NCBI RefSeq assembly: GCF_000938305.1
Contig: NZ_JYMT01000021.1
Location: 286,765 to 350,764, forward strand
Direction: 5' to 3'
DNA from: Bradyrhizobium sp. LTSP885
GTDB lineage: Bacteria; Pseudomonadota; Alphaproteobacteria; Rhizobiales; Xanthobacteraceae
DNA: 64,000 nt
The position numbers and the translations under genes were made by a program. A model generated the notes under the pieces. The model searched no databases. It was not told the origin of the DNA and saw nothing but the letters and a program-made list of their open reading frames with translations. This document shows positions 8,032 through 17,057 of this stretch, in pieces (within the stretch, counting starts at the first letter, position 1; every line of letters begins with the position of its first letter).

Positions 8032-9243
8032 ATGTTGAGCGTTCCGACGCTTTGGACGGTGTTCGTTGTCAATTTTCTCGCGCTCGGCCTGATCTGGGCC
8101 TATGTGACGCGCAGCTATCCCACATTCGGCGCGGCCCGGTTCTGGACGGCCTCTGCTTTCGCCGCGGCCGGCGGCGCCGCCTGCGCAATGCTCCGCGTGG
8201 TCATGACGGACTCGCTGCTGCCGCTGCTTGTCGCGGGGACGCTCATGGTCCTTGCCGCCTGCCTTGCCGAGATGGGTGTCAGGTGCTTCTACGGCCGGCC
8301 TGTGAGCTGGCGCGGGACCGTGTTGATCAGCGCTCTCGCCTTCGCCGGCCTCGGTATCTTCATCTTCGCCTATGACAGCATGCCGATGCGCATCGTCGTC
8401 TATACGGCCGCGCAAGTCGTGCCGATGGCGCTGGCGGTGAAGTTGTTGCTGGCGCCCGAGAATGGACGCGTCTCCCCGGGTGCCCGGCTGGCTGCGATCG
8501 TTGCCACCATGATCATCGGCATCTATGGGCTGCGCCTGGTCGGCGCCCTGGTGCAGCCGGGTGAATTCTCTTACGTTCGTTTCAATGCCAGCCAGTCGCT
8601 CGTCATCCTGGTGCTGGTGTTCCTGTCGATGGCGCTGAATTTCGGTTTCCTGCTGATGGCGATAGACCGGCTGCGCAACGAGGTCGCCGACCTCGCGCTG
8701 CTCGACGACCTCACCGGCGTCGGCAACCGCCGCCATCTGCTGCAGCGGCTCTCCGAGGAATGCGCGCGCTCCGAGCGCAGCGGCGAGACGTTCGCGCTGC
8801 TGGTGATCGATCTCGACGGCTTCAAGGCCGTCAACGATACCCATGGCCACGCCGCCGGCGACGCCTGCCTGCAGCATTTCACCCTGATGGCGCAGACCCG
8901 GCTGCGGCCGGGCGACATGCTGGCCCGCACCGGCGGCGACGAGTTCTGCATCGTGCTGCCGTCCTCGACGCTGCGCGAGGGCGGAATGATCGCCCGACGC
9001 GTGCTGGAAGTCGTCCGCGCCGACGCCGAGCAGTGCACCGGCAACGACATTCCGATCGCGATCTCGATCGGCGTCGCGCAATGGAGCCGCGAGATCGGCC
9101 TGCATCCCGACCGGCTGATCGCCGCCGCCGACCACGCGCTCTACGACGCCAAGAAGGGCGGCAAGAACGGCTACGCGACCTACGAGCCATCAGCGCCGGC
9201 GCTGGCGCCCGACATGGTCGAGCTGCTGCGCAGGAGCGCGTGA
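8032..9243 (+). CDS. Membrane-bound diguanylate cyclase (GGDEF)
   Basis: 403 residues from the ATG at 8032 (MLSVPTLWTVFVVNFLAL); in-frame codons upstream lack coding character. Residues 1-205 form about six membrane segments. The GGDEF domain follows, beginning LALLDDLTGVGNRRHL. GGDEF is at residues 301-305, and the inhibitory I-site RPGD lies exactly five residues upstream, so product inhibition by c-di-GMP is expected. The enzyme makes c-di-GMP from two GTP at the inner membrane. The membrane sensor part has no named domain that I recognise. Confidence 0.9.
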   Translation: MLSVPTLWTVFVVNFLALGLIWAYVTRSYPTFGAARFWTASAFAAAGGAACAMLRVVMTDSLLPLLVAGTLMVLAACLAEMGVRCFYGRPVSWRGTVLISALAFAGLGIFIFAYDSMPMRIVVYTAAQVVPMALAVKLLLAPENGRVSPGARLAAIVATMIIGIYGLRLVGALVQPGEFSYVRFNASQSLVILVLVFLSMALNFGFLLMAIDRLRNEVADLALLDDLTGVGNRRHLLQRLSEECARSERSGETFALLVIDLDGFKAVNDTHGHAAGDACLQHFTLMAQTRLRPGDMLARTGGDEFCIVLPSSTLREGGMIARRVLEVVRADAEQCTGNDIPIAISIGVAQWSREIGLHPDRLIAAADHALYDAKKGGKNGYATYEPSAPALAPDMVELLRRSA

Positions 9244-9249
9244 GCGTGC

Positions 9250-9302
9250 TAGAGCATGATCCGGAAAAGTGGAGACCGGTTTTCCGACGAGATCACGCTC
9301 CA
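9250..9302. repeat. Short palindromic rhizobial repeat
   Basis: The arms AGAGCATGATCCGGAAAA and CGGTTTTCCGACGAGATCACGCTC form a hairpin. This unit is recognisable as a very common intergenic repeat of Rhizobiales. It lies between the cyclase stop and the amidase start. Confidence 0.8.
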
Positions 9303-9338
9303 ACAAAAGCTAGACGTCGCGGCACCGGATCTCTCCGC

Positions 9339-9959
9339 ATGACGCTTCGCCTCTTCGCCGCGATCCTCGCGTTCGCGCTGTCTTCCCCCGCCTTTGCTGA
9401 AACGGCCGACCTCGCCAGCATGGCGCGCGCGAAAGGAACGCCCGAGATTCCCGGGCTGAAGATGGTCTGGCTGTCGCCCTGGGGCGACGTCGCCAAATCC
9501 CACCCCTGGCGCAACATCATCGTGCACCAGACCGAGGGCCCGGCCGGCTCGGCGCGCAATGGCGCGGCGGAGCAGCACAAGAACCCGACCCGGCGCGGCG
9601 TCATGGTCTGGGTCGAAACCGACGGCACGGTCTATTGGGCCGTCGCAGACGACCTGGTTCCGACCCACACCGACGGCGCCGATCGCAACGACAACAAATA
9701 CATCGACAACAGCAAGACCTATCACCAGGTGAACAAGGACACCTCGATCGGTGTCGAGTTCGCCGGCAATTTTCCCGACGTCACCCGCGGCCCGACCGAG
9801 GCGCAGGTCGCCGCGTGGCGGGTGCTGGTGAAGGTGCTGCGCGCGCGCTATCGTATCCCGCTCGACCGCGTCTATGCCCATAACTGGATCGACTTCAAGG
9901 ACGCCCGCTATTGCGAGGGCTGCGCGCTGGCGACGATGGCGCGGGAGTGGGGCGATTAG
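9339..9959 (+). CDS. Exported N-acetylmuramoyl-L-alanine amidase (Amidase_2 type)
   Basis: 206 residues from the ATG at 9339, with a signal peptide (MTLRLFAAILAFALSSPAFA). The amidase_2/PGRP fold is shown by WRNIIVHQTEGPAGSA (first zinc His), YWAVADDLVPTHTDG, NKDTSIGVEFAGNF and VYAHNWIDFKDARYCEG, where the second His and the closing Asp/Cys region lie. The enzyme should cut the amide bond between MurNAc and the stem peptide in the periplasm. A longer frame reaching back to 8760 is an overlap with the cyclase and was rejected. Confidence 0.82.
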   Translation: MTLRLFAAILAFALSSPAFAETADLASMARAKGTPEIPGLKMVWLSPWGDVAKSHPWRNIIVHQTEGPAGSARNGAAEQHKNPTRRGVMVWVETDGTVYWAVADDLVPTHTDGADRNDNKYIDNSKTYHQVNKDTSIGVEFAGNFPDVTRGPTEAQVAAWRVLVKVLRARYRIPLDRVYAHNWIDFKDARYCEGCALATMAREWGD

Positions 9960-10058
9960 GGCGCGTACTCATTAAAATCCGGGACGCCCGCTTTCGAGGA
10001 CGAAGCGGAAACCTGACCCGACCTCAGGGATATCGTCGTCTGACCCATTAGCCGACGT

Positions 10059-11204
10059 TCAGAGAACAGCGCGCAAACCAGGTGTTCGCTGGGCCACAAA
10101 CCCGACAATGAGAAAGCTTGCCAGGATGCCGCCCAGACTGGCGAGCGCGAATTTGAGGCCGATGGAAGCAGGTAAAAAGTGCAGCAAACGCGTAATCGCG
10201 ACTAAGATCGGCGCGTGCAAGACGTAGACGCCAAACGCATTGCGCGTGAGGAAGCGAGCGATGGGTCCTTGGCTGTCAAAGCGGTCTCGGTAGAGGACGA
10301 TTGCCCCTAACGAGAGAGCAAGACAGGTGAATGAGCGCCAGGCGTCGATGCCGGCAGCCTGCCAGTGCCAGCCGCCGCCATAGGCGGACACGTCGCCGCT
10401 CATGGCACCGCCCGCAGCGACCAGGACGATCCACATCGCACCACCAACCCAAAGGCCATTCCACAACCAACGCCTTCCGACACGTGATGGTATCTGGCGC
10501 AACCAGTCACCTTTCCATGCGGCAATTCCGGCAGCATACATGAGTGGGTATTGCGGAAAGTCGTGTACATCGATGTTGAGAACAGTCGTCGCGTTCGGAA
10601 AAGTAGCGCCGACTAGAAAAGTCACGATGGCAATCAGGGCCGCGTAACCTAACACGGCCCCGGCCGAAGGCGGATGCCGCGGAGCGAACTGTATCGGGCG
10701 CGCCTGGCACAGCACGGCGTAGGCGGCCGAGAACAGGAGAAGTACAAGGCAGAACCATAGGGGTCCCGAGCCATCGAGTAGTTCCCCTGAACGAAGGTGC
10801 AGCCACCAGTCCTGGATGAACGTTCGCGGCGGGTTCGACCGCCACGACCCTGCGACGAAATATTCGGTCAGCGGACCGATCAAGGTCATATAAAGCAGCA
10901 ATGGCAGGCCAAGTCTTTGTAGCCGCTCGCGGATGAAGCTGCGGACGCCATTGCGTGCAACGGCGCCGGCCGAAAAGAAGCCTGCTATGCCGAAAAGCAA
11001 ACCCATTGCCACCGCGTGCTGGAAGGATTGATAGGCAGCGAAGGCAATCTTCGCTCCGATACCCAGTTCGGGATGCTCACGGTAGTACCACGCGCCAAAA
11101 GGCGAGTAGGTCACGGCCGCGTGCATGACGACGACCATGCTGATCGCTGACCAACGCAGGTTGTCGATATATAAAAGGCGATGGCTCGGCCTCTCTCCAG
11201 GCAT
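10059..11204 (-). CDS. Acyltransferase_3 family membrane protein
   Basis: 381 residues with about ten membrane segments. The N-terminus has the family motif RLLYIDNLRWSAISMVVVMHAAVTY, with the conserved His, followed by FGIAGFFSAG and ending with NAFGVYVLHAPILVAITRLL. Such proteins transfer acyl groups to extracytoplasmic carbohydrates; OpgC is a relative. GGAGGACAGGTC precedes the ATG at 11204. The upstream membrane AraC gene ends only 33 bases away on the same strand, so the two form a likely operon in which the regulator controls surface acylation. Confidence 0.82.
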   Translation of the reverse strand: MPGERPSHRLLYIDNLRWSAISMVVVMHAAVTYSPFGAWYYREHPELGIGAKIAFAAYQSFQHAVAMGLLFGIAGFFSAGAVARNGVRSFIRERLQRLGLPLLLYMTLIGPLTEYFVAGSWRSNPPRTFIQDWWLHLRSGELLDGSGPLWFCLVLLLFSAAYAVLCQARPIQFAPRHPPSAGAVLGYAALIAIVTFLVGATFPNATTVLNIDVHDFPQYPLMYAAGIAAWKGDWLRQIPSRVGRRWLWNGLWVGGAMWIVLVAAGGAMSGDVSAYGGGWHWQAAGIDAWRSFTCLALSLGAIVLYRDRFDSQGPIARFLTRNAFGVYVLHAPILVAITRLLHFLPASIGLKFALASLGGILASFLIVGFVAQRTPGLRAVL

Positions 11205-11237
11205 GACCTGTCCTCCGGTTTGCGCCGGGATCAGGCC

Positions 11238-12326
11238 TTATGCCGAGGTCGGGGTCTTGCCGGAAGTTGCGTCCGACCTGGCCGATTCTGGCAAAATATG
11301 GCCGATTGCGGAATCGGCCAGTGCGCGACGGCGGAACTGAGTAGGCGTTTGGCCGGTTTGACCCTTGAAGGCGCGATTAAATGGACCGATCGATCCCCAA
11401 CCGGCATCGAGGGCGATGGTGAGGACCGGGACGCGCGATTGCGCAGGATCAGACAACGCCTCCCGCGCCTCCTTCAACCTGTGCTCGTTCACGAAATCAG
11501 TGAAGTTCCGATAGCCGAGGCGCTGGTTGATCGTTCGCCGGAGACGATATTCAGGCACTCCCAACTGCTCGGCCAGTCGATCCACCGAGAGGTCCGAGTC
11601 GCGGTAGGCACGGTCTTGCTCCATCGCCCGCCGCAGCCGCTCCGCCAGTTGGCGCTCCTCAGCGCTCATTTCCGTTGCCGCGATGGGGATAGTAAGGCCC
11701 CCTCGCGCGGCCGGCGCCGGTTCAAGCGTTGCCTCAGGCATGACAGCACGCAGACGTATCATAGCGGCGACTATGGCCAAGCCCAGCACGGCCGAGAGAC
11801 CGGGGAGCCAGCCGACGCCGGCTGCGTCGAGCATCGTTGTTGCCAGAATTACCAGACCCACAGCGCAGGCGAAAATGATCCTGAAGCGTCGTCGCCCCTC
11901 AACCAGGTCTGCTTTACGCCCTGCAAGTACCCGCGCGGTTTCGACGACGACCACGATCAGCGTCACAGCATGCGTCGCATTCCACGCCAGGCTTGAGCCG
12001 GATAAGGTTGCCACGCCTGCGAGCGGCAGGAGAGCAACGAAGACCGCCCACCGCCATCGCGTCGACTGGGAATCATCAAAGACTGTCTCGGCCCACGCAA
12101 CGAAAACGCCGGCGATTGAGTTGCTGAGAATCCGCAGTGGAATGATCCACCAGACCAGCCCCTCGTGTATTCCGGGAGCTGTTTCGATGAGGAATGCTAT
12201 TACGCACAGGTCGAACAGCAGTGTGGCGCGACCGATCGGTGATCGGAGCGTGCCAGGAAGACCAATGATCGCAAGTAGGCCGAACAGCGCCAATGCGCCG
12301 CCTCGGAACCCGGTTTCGAGCAGCAT
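11238..12326 (-). CDS. Membrane-anchored AraC-family regulator
   Basis: 362 residues from the ATG at 12326, chosen for its GGAGG Shine-Dalgarno seven bases upstream; the open frame extends further but through a repeat. Residues 1-220 hold about seven membrane helices (starting FRGGALALFGLLAIIGL). The C-terminal third is an AraC/XylS domain: DLSVDRLAEQLGVPEYRLRRTINQRLGYRNFTDFVNEHRL, then VLTIALDAGWGSIGPFNRAFKGQTGQTPTQFRR. It likely senses a signal in the membrane and binds DNA on the inside. It is followed by the acyltransferase gene. Confidence 0.85.
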   Translation of the reverse strand: MLLETGFRGGALALFGLLAIIGLPGTLRSPIGRATLLFDLCVIAFLIETAPGIHEGLVWWIIPLRILSNSIAGVFVAWAETVFDDSQSTRWRWAVFVALLPLAGVATLSGSSLAWNATHAVTLIVVVVETARVLAGRKADLVEGRRRFRIIFACAVGLVILATTMLDAAGVGWLPGLSAVLGLAIVAAMIRLRAVMPEATLEPAPAARGGLTIPIAATEMSAEERQLAERLRRAMEQDRAYRDSDLSVDRLAEQLGVPEYRLRRTINQRLGYRNFTDFVNEHRLKEAREALSDPAQSRVPVLTIALDAGWGSIGPFNRAFKGQTGQTPTQFRRRALADSAIGHILPESARSDATSGKTPTSA

Positions 12327-12721
12327 TGGCGAACCTCCAATGCTTTTCTGGCTTGAACAATAACCGGATGCAAGGCCTCGAGACACTGCGAGAAGCCGAT
12401 TGGTGCATCGATGTGCTTCTGACCGTCCGGTGCGTGTCGAAGCATCATGCCAAAAACCAGCTTCGTGGGATGGGTAGAGCAAAGCGAAACCCATCAGCCT
12501 TGTGCCGCGCGGTGGGATGATGGGTATCGCGGAGCCTGTCATCGGGCGCGCATTCGCGCGACCCGTTGGCTCCACCCCCACAGACTCTCAACGCTTGCGT
12601 TGCGGAACAAGAGCTGGCGTTAACGACATCAAACGATTTCCAGCCGAAGCGAAATCGCTTCGAAGCTTGTTAAAACTTGCTGGATACCTCTTCCAGGCAA
12701 GGGATCAGGGGAAGAGAAGAT
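12327..12721. repeat. Intergenic region with a 'hot' dispersed repeat
   Basis: No credible gene. Between about 12460 and 12580 the sequence GGGATGGGTAGAGCAAAGCGAAACCCATCA and its partner GGGATGATGGGTATCGCGGAGC form a repeat type that recurs at 13640-13675 (GTGGGTATCGCTGCGCTCCACCCATCCTGC). These are dispersed chromosomal repeats. The last 60 bases lead into the transpeptidase gene, with GGGGAAGAGAAG just before its ATG. Confidence 0.55.
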
Positions 12722-13582
12722 ATGGGCAAGCGGGCCAAACGTGGGAAGACAGGGACGCTCGCAGTGCCGGTGGTCGGAAGGATCGCAATTGGCGCCGTGG
12801 CCGCGGCCGCGTTAGGGTACGGTTTGCTGTCGCGCCCGGCGAGTCTTCAACCGATACGGAAGCCGTCCACGCACCAGGTTCAGGCACCGTCGCCGCCAAC
12901 TCATGTACCGCCTCCGGTTCTTGCATCAGCGCCGCCTCCGGTTCCAATCCCGGTCCCGGCGCCTCGGGTCGAAACACCAAAAGCCACCGAGGCTCCCGGA
13001 AAGTTTGTTCGGCAGGTGGTTGACTACGTCAGCCACCAGACGCCAGGCACCGTCGTCATCGATACCGGAAATACATTCCTCTATCTCGTTCTGAACGACC
13101 AGCAAGCGATGCGCTACGGCATCGGCGTCGGCCGCGAAGGGTTCGCATGGTCCGGTGAACAGACCGTGGCGCGCAAGACAGAATGGCCGGATTGGCGTCC
13201 GCCTGCGGACATGCTTTCGCGCCAGCCTTATCTGCCGCGGTTCATGGCAGGCGGTCCCACCAATCCGCTCGGCGCTCGCGCGATGTATCTGGGCGAGACC
13301 GAATATAGAATTCACGGCACCAACAAGCCCGATACGATCGGGAAGCGGGTGTCGTCCGGCTGTATCCGGCTGACCAATGAGGACGTCACGGACCTTTATG
13401 AGCGGGTGAAAGTCGGAGCGAAGGTGATCGTGCTTCCGGCCGCCGATGCCAGCCGACCATCGCAGGGAGCGCCGCCCGACGCTGCCTCCCGATCACCGGA
13501 TGGCGCACCGCCGTCGAACCGGCCGCCGGCAACCAACGCGCAGGTGCAATCATCTCGACCGAAGATGGCCGAGGCCGAGTGA
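12722..13582 (+). CDS. L,D-transpeptidase (YkuD / ErfK type)
   Basis: 286 residues. It has an N-terminal membrane anchor (VVGRIAIGAVAAAALGYGLL), then a proline-rich linker (residues about 40-85) that may span the periplasm, then the YkuD domain. The catalytic block reads YRIHGTNKPDTIGKRVSSGCIRLTNED, with the His and the nucleophilic Cys of the SxGCIR motif intact. The C-terminus is again proline-rich and disordered. The enzyme forms 3-3 cross-links in peptidoglycan or attaches proteins to it. It stands alone. Confidence 0.88.
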   Translation: MGKRAKRGKTGTLAVPVVGRIAIGAVAAAALGYGLLSRPASLQPIRKPSTHQVQAPSPPTHVPPPVLASAPPPVPIPVPAPRVETPKATEAPGKFVRQVVDYVSHQTPGTVVIDTGNTFLYLVLNDQQAMRYGIGVGREGFAWSGEQTVARKTEWPDWRPPADMLSRQPYLPRFMAGGPTNPLGARAMYLGETEYRIHGTNKPDTIGKRVSSGCIRLTNEDVTDLYERVKVGAKVIVLPAADASRPSQGAPPDAASRSPDGAPPSNRPPATNAQVQSSRPKMAEAE

Positions 13583-13621
13583 CTCAATTCCTCTGTCCTG
13601 CGTCTGCAACTGCAGGCGGAT

Positions 13622-13680
13622 TAGTGGGTTCAGGCAGCTTCGTAGGTGGGTATCGCTGCGCTCCACCCATCCTGCAGACA
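13622..13680. repeat. Dispersed intergenic repeat
   Basis: It contains GGTGGGTATCGCTGCGCTCC, followed by ACCCATCC, the same family as the repeat near 12530. It lies between the transpeptidase stop and the rpoH terminator. Confidence 0.5.
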
Positions 13681-13684
13681 AAAA

Positions 13685-13713
13685 CAAAAAGCCGGCGTTG
13701 CCGCCGGCTTTCG
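13685..13713 (-). terminator. Rho-independent terminator of rpoH
   Basis: On the minus strand AAAGCCGGCGGCAACGCCGGC forms a GC-rich hairpin followed by TTTTTGTTTTTG. It lies 25 bases after the rpoH stop codon. Confidence 0.85.
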
Positions 13714-13737
13714 TATCACTTGGTGGTCGCCGCGCGT

Positions 13738-14634
13738 TTAGTGCGCGGCTTCCAAAGCTGCTTCCTGCCGGGCGATCGTGCCCTTGACGGCCGACTGCAC
13801 CTTCTCGAAGGCGCGGACCTCGATCTGCCGCACGCGCTCGCGCGACACGCCGAACTCGGCGGCGAGGTCTTCCAGCGTCATCGGCTCATCCGCCAGGCGC
13901 CGCGCCTCGAAGATGCGGCGTTCGCGCGGGTTGAGCACGCCGATCGCACCATTGAGAGCCTGCCGGCGATGATCGAACTCTTCGCTTTCGGCCATCACGG
14001 CTTCGGCGTTGGGCGAGTTGTCGACCAGCCAGTCCTGCCATTCGCCGGCTTCGCCGTCGTCGCGGATCGGGGCGTTGAGCGACGCGTCACCGCCGAGGCG
14101 GCGATTCATGTCGACCACGTCCTGATCGGTCACGCCGAGGCGCTTGGCAATCAGCTTCACCTGGTCGGGGCGGAGATCGCCCTCTTCCAGCGCGGAGATC
14201 TTGCTCTTCGCCTTGCGCAGGTTGAAGAACAGCTTCTTCTGGTTCGCGGTGGTGCCCATTTTCACGAGCGACCAGGAACGCAGGATGTACTCTTGTATCG
14301 ACGCCTTGATCCACCACATGGCGTAGGTGGCGAGACGGAAGCCCTTCTCGGGCTCGAATCGCTTCACCGCCTGCATCAGGCCGACATTGCCTTCCGAGAC
14401 GACCTCGGAGATCGGCAAGCCGTAGCCGCGATAGCCCATGGCGATCTTGGCCACGAGCCGGAGATGGCTGGTGACGAGTTTATGCGCCGCGTCGCGATCG
14501 TCATGCTCGCGCCAACGCTTGGCGAGCATGTACTCCTGCTGGGGTTCCAGCATGGGGAACTTGCGGATCTCGGCGAGGTATCTTGAAAGACCGGATTCTC
14601 CATTGAGAACCGGTAACGTAGCTGTACGGGCCAT
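13738..14634 (-). CDS. rpoH: RNA polymerase heat-shock sigma factor sigma-32
   Basis: 298 residues. Region 2 is complete: HLRLVAKIAMGYRGYGLPISEVVSEGNVGLMQAVKRFEP, and the -10 recognition helix in GFRLATYAMWWIKASIQEYILRSWSLVK. QKKLFFNLR is the RpoH box, which separates RpoH from other sigma-70 proteins. Region 4 is MTLEDLAAEFGVSRERVRQIEVRAFEKVQ. The ATG at 14634 has GGAGGG eight bases upstream. Bradyrhizobia carry several rpoH copies; I cannot say which paralogue this is. It directs transcription of heat-shock chaperones and proteases. Confidence 0.95.
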   Translation of the reverse strand: MARTATLPVLNGESGLSRYLAEIRKFPMLEPQQEYMLAKRWREHDDRDAAHKLVTSHLRLVAKIAMGYRGYGLPISEVVSEGNVGLMQAVKRFEPEKGFRLATYAMWWIKASIQEYILRSWSLVKMGTTANQKKLFFNLRKAKSKISALEEGDLRPDQVKLIAKRLGVTDQDVVDMNRRLGGDASLNAPIRDDGEAGEWQDWLVDNSPNAEAVMAESEEFDHRRQALNGAIGVLNPRERRIFEARRLADEPMTLEDLAAEFGVSRERVRQIEVRAFEKVQSAVKGTIARQEAALEAAH

Positions 14635-14850
14635 TCGTGCGCCCTCCAGTGGTTCAGGCCCCCGATAGCGGCGGGCCCGGCAGGCGGCCGCTGTGTTAAA
14701 GCCGGCCGTGCTGCGATGTTCCGCGTTGGATATTCAACGCAGGTGCAACATACACCAAATGGGCGCGAATAGGGAAGGATTGCTGACGTCACGTCCCCGT
14801 GTGGCAGTTATAACCTATTGTCATAACTGGATTTTCCAGAAAGGGGTGCG

Positions 14851-15864
14851 TCATACCGCCGCTGCCAGCGCCCGTTGCAGGAGAAGCAAATCCTCCGGCA
14901 AAGCCCGTTCCCAGCGCAAAAGTTCCCCGGTCCGGGGGTGCTCCAAAGCCAGCAGATAGGCGTGAAGGGCCTGCCGGCCGAGGGTGGTGAGTGATTCTTT
15001 ACCTTCCGCGCTGAGCTGCCCCGCCTTGGTTTTGAAATGGGCGCCGTAGACGCTGTCGCCCAACAGCGGATGGCCGATATGGGCGAGGTGGACCCGGATC
15101 TGATGGGTTCGCCCGGTCTCGAGCTGGCAGGCCAACAGCGAAGCGACCGGCTTGCCGTCGCGGCCGGCAAAGCTTTGCCGCAGCTCGAAATGGGTGATGG
15201 CCTCGCGGCCGCCCTGGCGCACCGCCATCTTCTCGCGGGCATGCGGGTGGCGATCGATCGGCGCATCGACGGTGCCGTGGGGGCGGTTCGGCACCCCCCA
15301 GGCGAATGCCATATAGCCGCGCTCCATCGGGCCGGTGCGGCCATGATCGGCGAATTGCGCGGTCAGCGACTGGTGGGCCTGGTCGTTCTTGGCGACGACC
15401 ATCAGGCCCGTGGTGTCCTTGTCGAGACGGTGCACGATGCCCGGCCGTTTGACGCCGCCGATGCCGGACAGGCTGGAGCCGCAATGGGCGATCAGCGCGT
15501 TGACCAGCGTTCCCGTGGGGTGGCCGGCCGCGGGATGCACGACGAGGCCCTTCGGCTTGTCGATGACGATGATGTCGTCGTCCTCGAACACGATATCGAG
15601 CGCGATGTCCTCGCCCTGCGGCTCGGCGGCGACCGCCTCCGGCACGTCGATTATGATCGTATCGCCCTTGGTGACATGATAAGCGGGGTCGCGGATTGCG
15701 GCGTCCTTGACGGTCACGGAACCGGCGAGGATCAGCGCCTTCAGCCGGGACCGCGACAGCTCGGGGGTGCGCTGTGCCAGCACGCGGTCGAGCCGCGCCG
15801 ACGCCTCGTCGCCGGCGACGATGACCTCCAGCTTCCGACCGTTATTCGAAGAGACCTGTTGCAA
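14851..15864 (-). CDS. rluD: RluA/RluD-family 23S rRNA pseudouridine synthase
   Basis: About 337 residues if the TTG at 15864 is the start, which has AAGG nine bases upstream. The longer frame to 15975 would overlap the divergent neighbour by nearly 100 bases and adds an arginine-rich leader. An S4 RNA-binding domain comes first (SARLDRVLAQRTPELSRSRLKALILAGSV). The catalytic block is PGIVHRLDKDTTGLMVVAKND with the essential Asp. DDIIVIDKPKGLVVHP and TGRTHQIRVHLAHIGHPLLGD complete the family set. RluD modifies helix 69 of 23S rRNA; the exact site specificity here is inferred from architecture. Confidence 0.88.
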   Translation of the reverse strand: MQQVSSNNGRKLEVIVAGDEASARLDRVLAQRTPELSRSRLKALILAGSVTVKDAAIRDPAYHVTKGDTIIIDVPEAVAAEPQGEDIALDIVFEDDDIIVIDKPKGLVVHPAAGHPTGTLVNALIAHCGSSLSGIGGVKRPGIVHRLDKDTTGLMVVAKNDQAHQSLTAQFADHGRTGPMERGYMAFAWGVPNRPHGTVDAPIDRHPHAREKMAVRQGGREAITHFELRQSFAGRDGKPVASLLACQLETGRTHQIRVHLAHIGHPLLGDSVYGAHFKTKAGQLSAEGKESLTTLGRQALHAYLLALEHPRTGELLRWERALPEDLLLLQRALAAAV

Positions 15865-15878
15865 AGAAGAGCCTTGTG

Positions 15879-16214
15879 ATGACCGACACCGCTGTGACCG
15901 AACCGACCCCCGACCAGGCCGCACTGATCGCACGGGTGCGGCGCATGATGCTGATCGCGGGCCTGACGTCGGCACTGGCGGTGGCCGTCTTGTTGATCGC
16001 CATCGGCTACCGCCTTTATCGCAGCGAGGGAAGCCCCGTTTCCGTATCCGAGGTCACTGCTGCGCTGCCGAAGGGCGCCCGTATCGTCTCGACCGGCGTC
16101 GCCGGCGAGCGATTGGTGGTGACGCTTGATATAGGCGGTGCAACCGAGATCCGCACATTTGATGCAAAGACGCTGAAACCTGTCGGCAGGCTGACCTTCG
16201 TCAGCGAACCCTGA
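15879..16214 (+). CDS. Small DUF6476-like membrane-anchored protein
   Basis: 111 residues from the ATG at 15879 (a GTG sits directly before it). One membrane segment (MLIAGLTSALAVAVLLIAIGYRLYR) follows a short cytoplasmic head, and the rest is a small beta-rich domain ending IRTFDAKTLKPVGRLTFVSEP. Alphaproteobacteria often place such a gene head-to-head with the rluD-type synthase, as here. The start codons of the two genes are only about 15 bases apart, so their promoters must lie inside each other's coding sequence. The function is unknown. Confidence 0.7.
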   Translation: MTDTAVTEPTPDQAALIARVRRMMLIAGLTSALAVAVLLIAIGYRLYRSEGSPVSVSEVTAALPKGARIVSTGVAGERLVVTLDIGGATEIRTFDAKTLKPVGRLTFVSEP

Positions 16215-16341
16215 CCGCAGCCGTCGCGAACGCCAGACCGTCGATCAACCCAAAGCTGCAAAGCATTTTTTGCACCTGCGTTGATGCATCGAGATGGCAC
16301 GCCGCCATCATTTAGGCCGAGTTGCACGTTCAGTTTGAGCC

Positions 16342-16992
16342 ATGTCGGAGTCCAACCTCAGCGTTTCCATCGAAGCGACCGGAGAATCCGATCCGGCGGT
16401 TCCGTGCGCAGACCCGACACGTCGCGCGCTGCTGCTGACGGCGCTGGCAGGTTGCGCCTGTCTTGCGGCGATCGAACCCGCCGCCGCGGACGATGAGCAG
16501 CAGCCCGGCGCCAGTGAGCGGCCGCAAAAAGCCGATCTGCTGGTCCGCGCCGAGGGCGACCGAGCTGGCGAAATCATCAAGGCGGCGGACCTGACACTCG
16601 GTGGGCCGCCGCTGCGTGCCTGGCCGAAGGACCCGAAAACCTCCGTCATCCGCAACGGCTCGCGGCTGAACGAGGTCGTTCTCGTCAAGCTCGACCCCAG
16701 CGAATTCGACGACGTCACGCGCGCCCGCGCGCCTGATGGGATCGTCTGCTACTCCGTCATCTGCTCGCACGCCGGATGTCCGATCACGGCCTGGGTGAAG
16801 CAAGAGCAGGGCGACAAAACCGTTCTCAAATGCATGTGTCACAATTCCGAATACGATCCGCGGCAGAGTGCGCAGGTGGTATTCGGACCGGCGCCACGGC
16901 GTCTGGCGGCACTGCCGCTGACGGTCACCGACGGCGCGATATCAGTCGCAGCAAATTTCATCGGGAAGGTGGGTGTTCAGCAGGGAGGATGA
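16342..16992 (+). CDS. Tat-exported Rieske [2Fe-2S] protein
   Basis: 216 residues. A twin-arginine signal (DPTRRALLLTALAGCACLAA, residues 24-43) precedes a periplasmic domain. The cluster ligands are complete: C141-x-H143 and C164-x-x-H167, with C146 and C166 placed to form the usual disulfide (CSHAGC and CMCHNS). It resembles the Rieske subunit of cytochrome bc complexes but the rest of such a complex is absent. It ends 65 bases before the PQQ dehydrogenase, so it may be an electron carrier for it. This pairing is inferred from position only. Confidence 0.85.
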   Translation: MSESNLSVSIEATGESDPAVPCADPTRRALLLTALAGCACLAAIEPAAADDEQQPGASERPQKADLLVRAEGDRAGEIIKAADLTLGGPPLRAWPKDPKTSVIRNGSRLNEVVLVKLDPSEFDDVTRARAPDGIVCYSVICSHAGCPITAWVKQEQGDKTVLKCMCHNSEYDPRQSAQVVFGPAPRRLAALPLTVTDGAISVAANFIGKVGVQQGG

Positions 16993-17057
16993 GGCCGCAT
17001 CGGGATTTCTGCACGACCTAAACTGAAAAAATAAACAGAACAGGGAGGTAGCATCTC

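Noticed and set aside
12327..12581. N-terminal extension of the membrane AraC gene
   Set aside because: It translates a dispersed repeat; the ATG at 12326 has a perfect GGAGG.
15865..15975. Longer start of the pseudouridine synthase
   Set aside because: Would overlap the divergent DUF6476-like gene and adds an arginine-rich leader foreign to the family.
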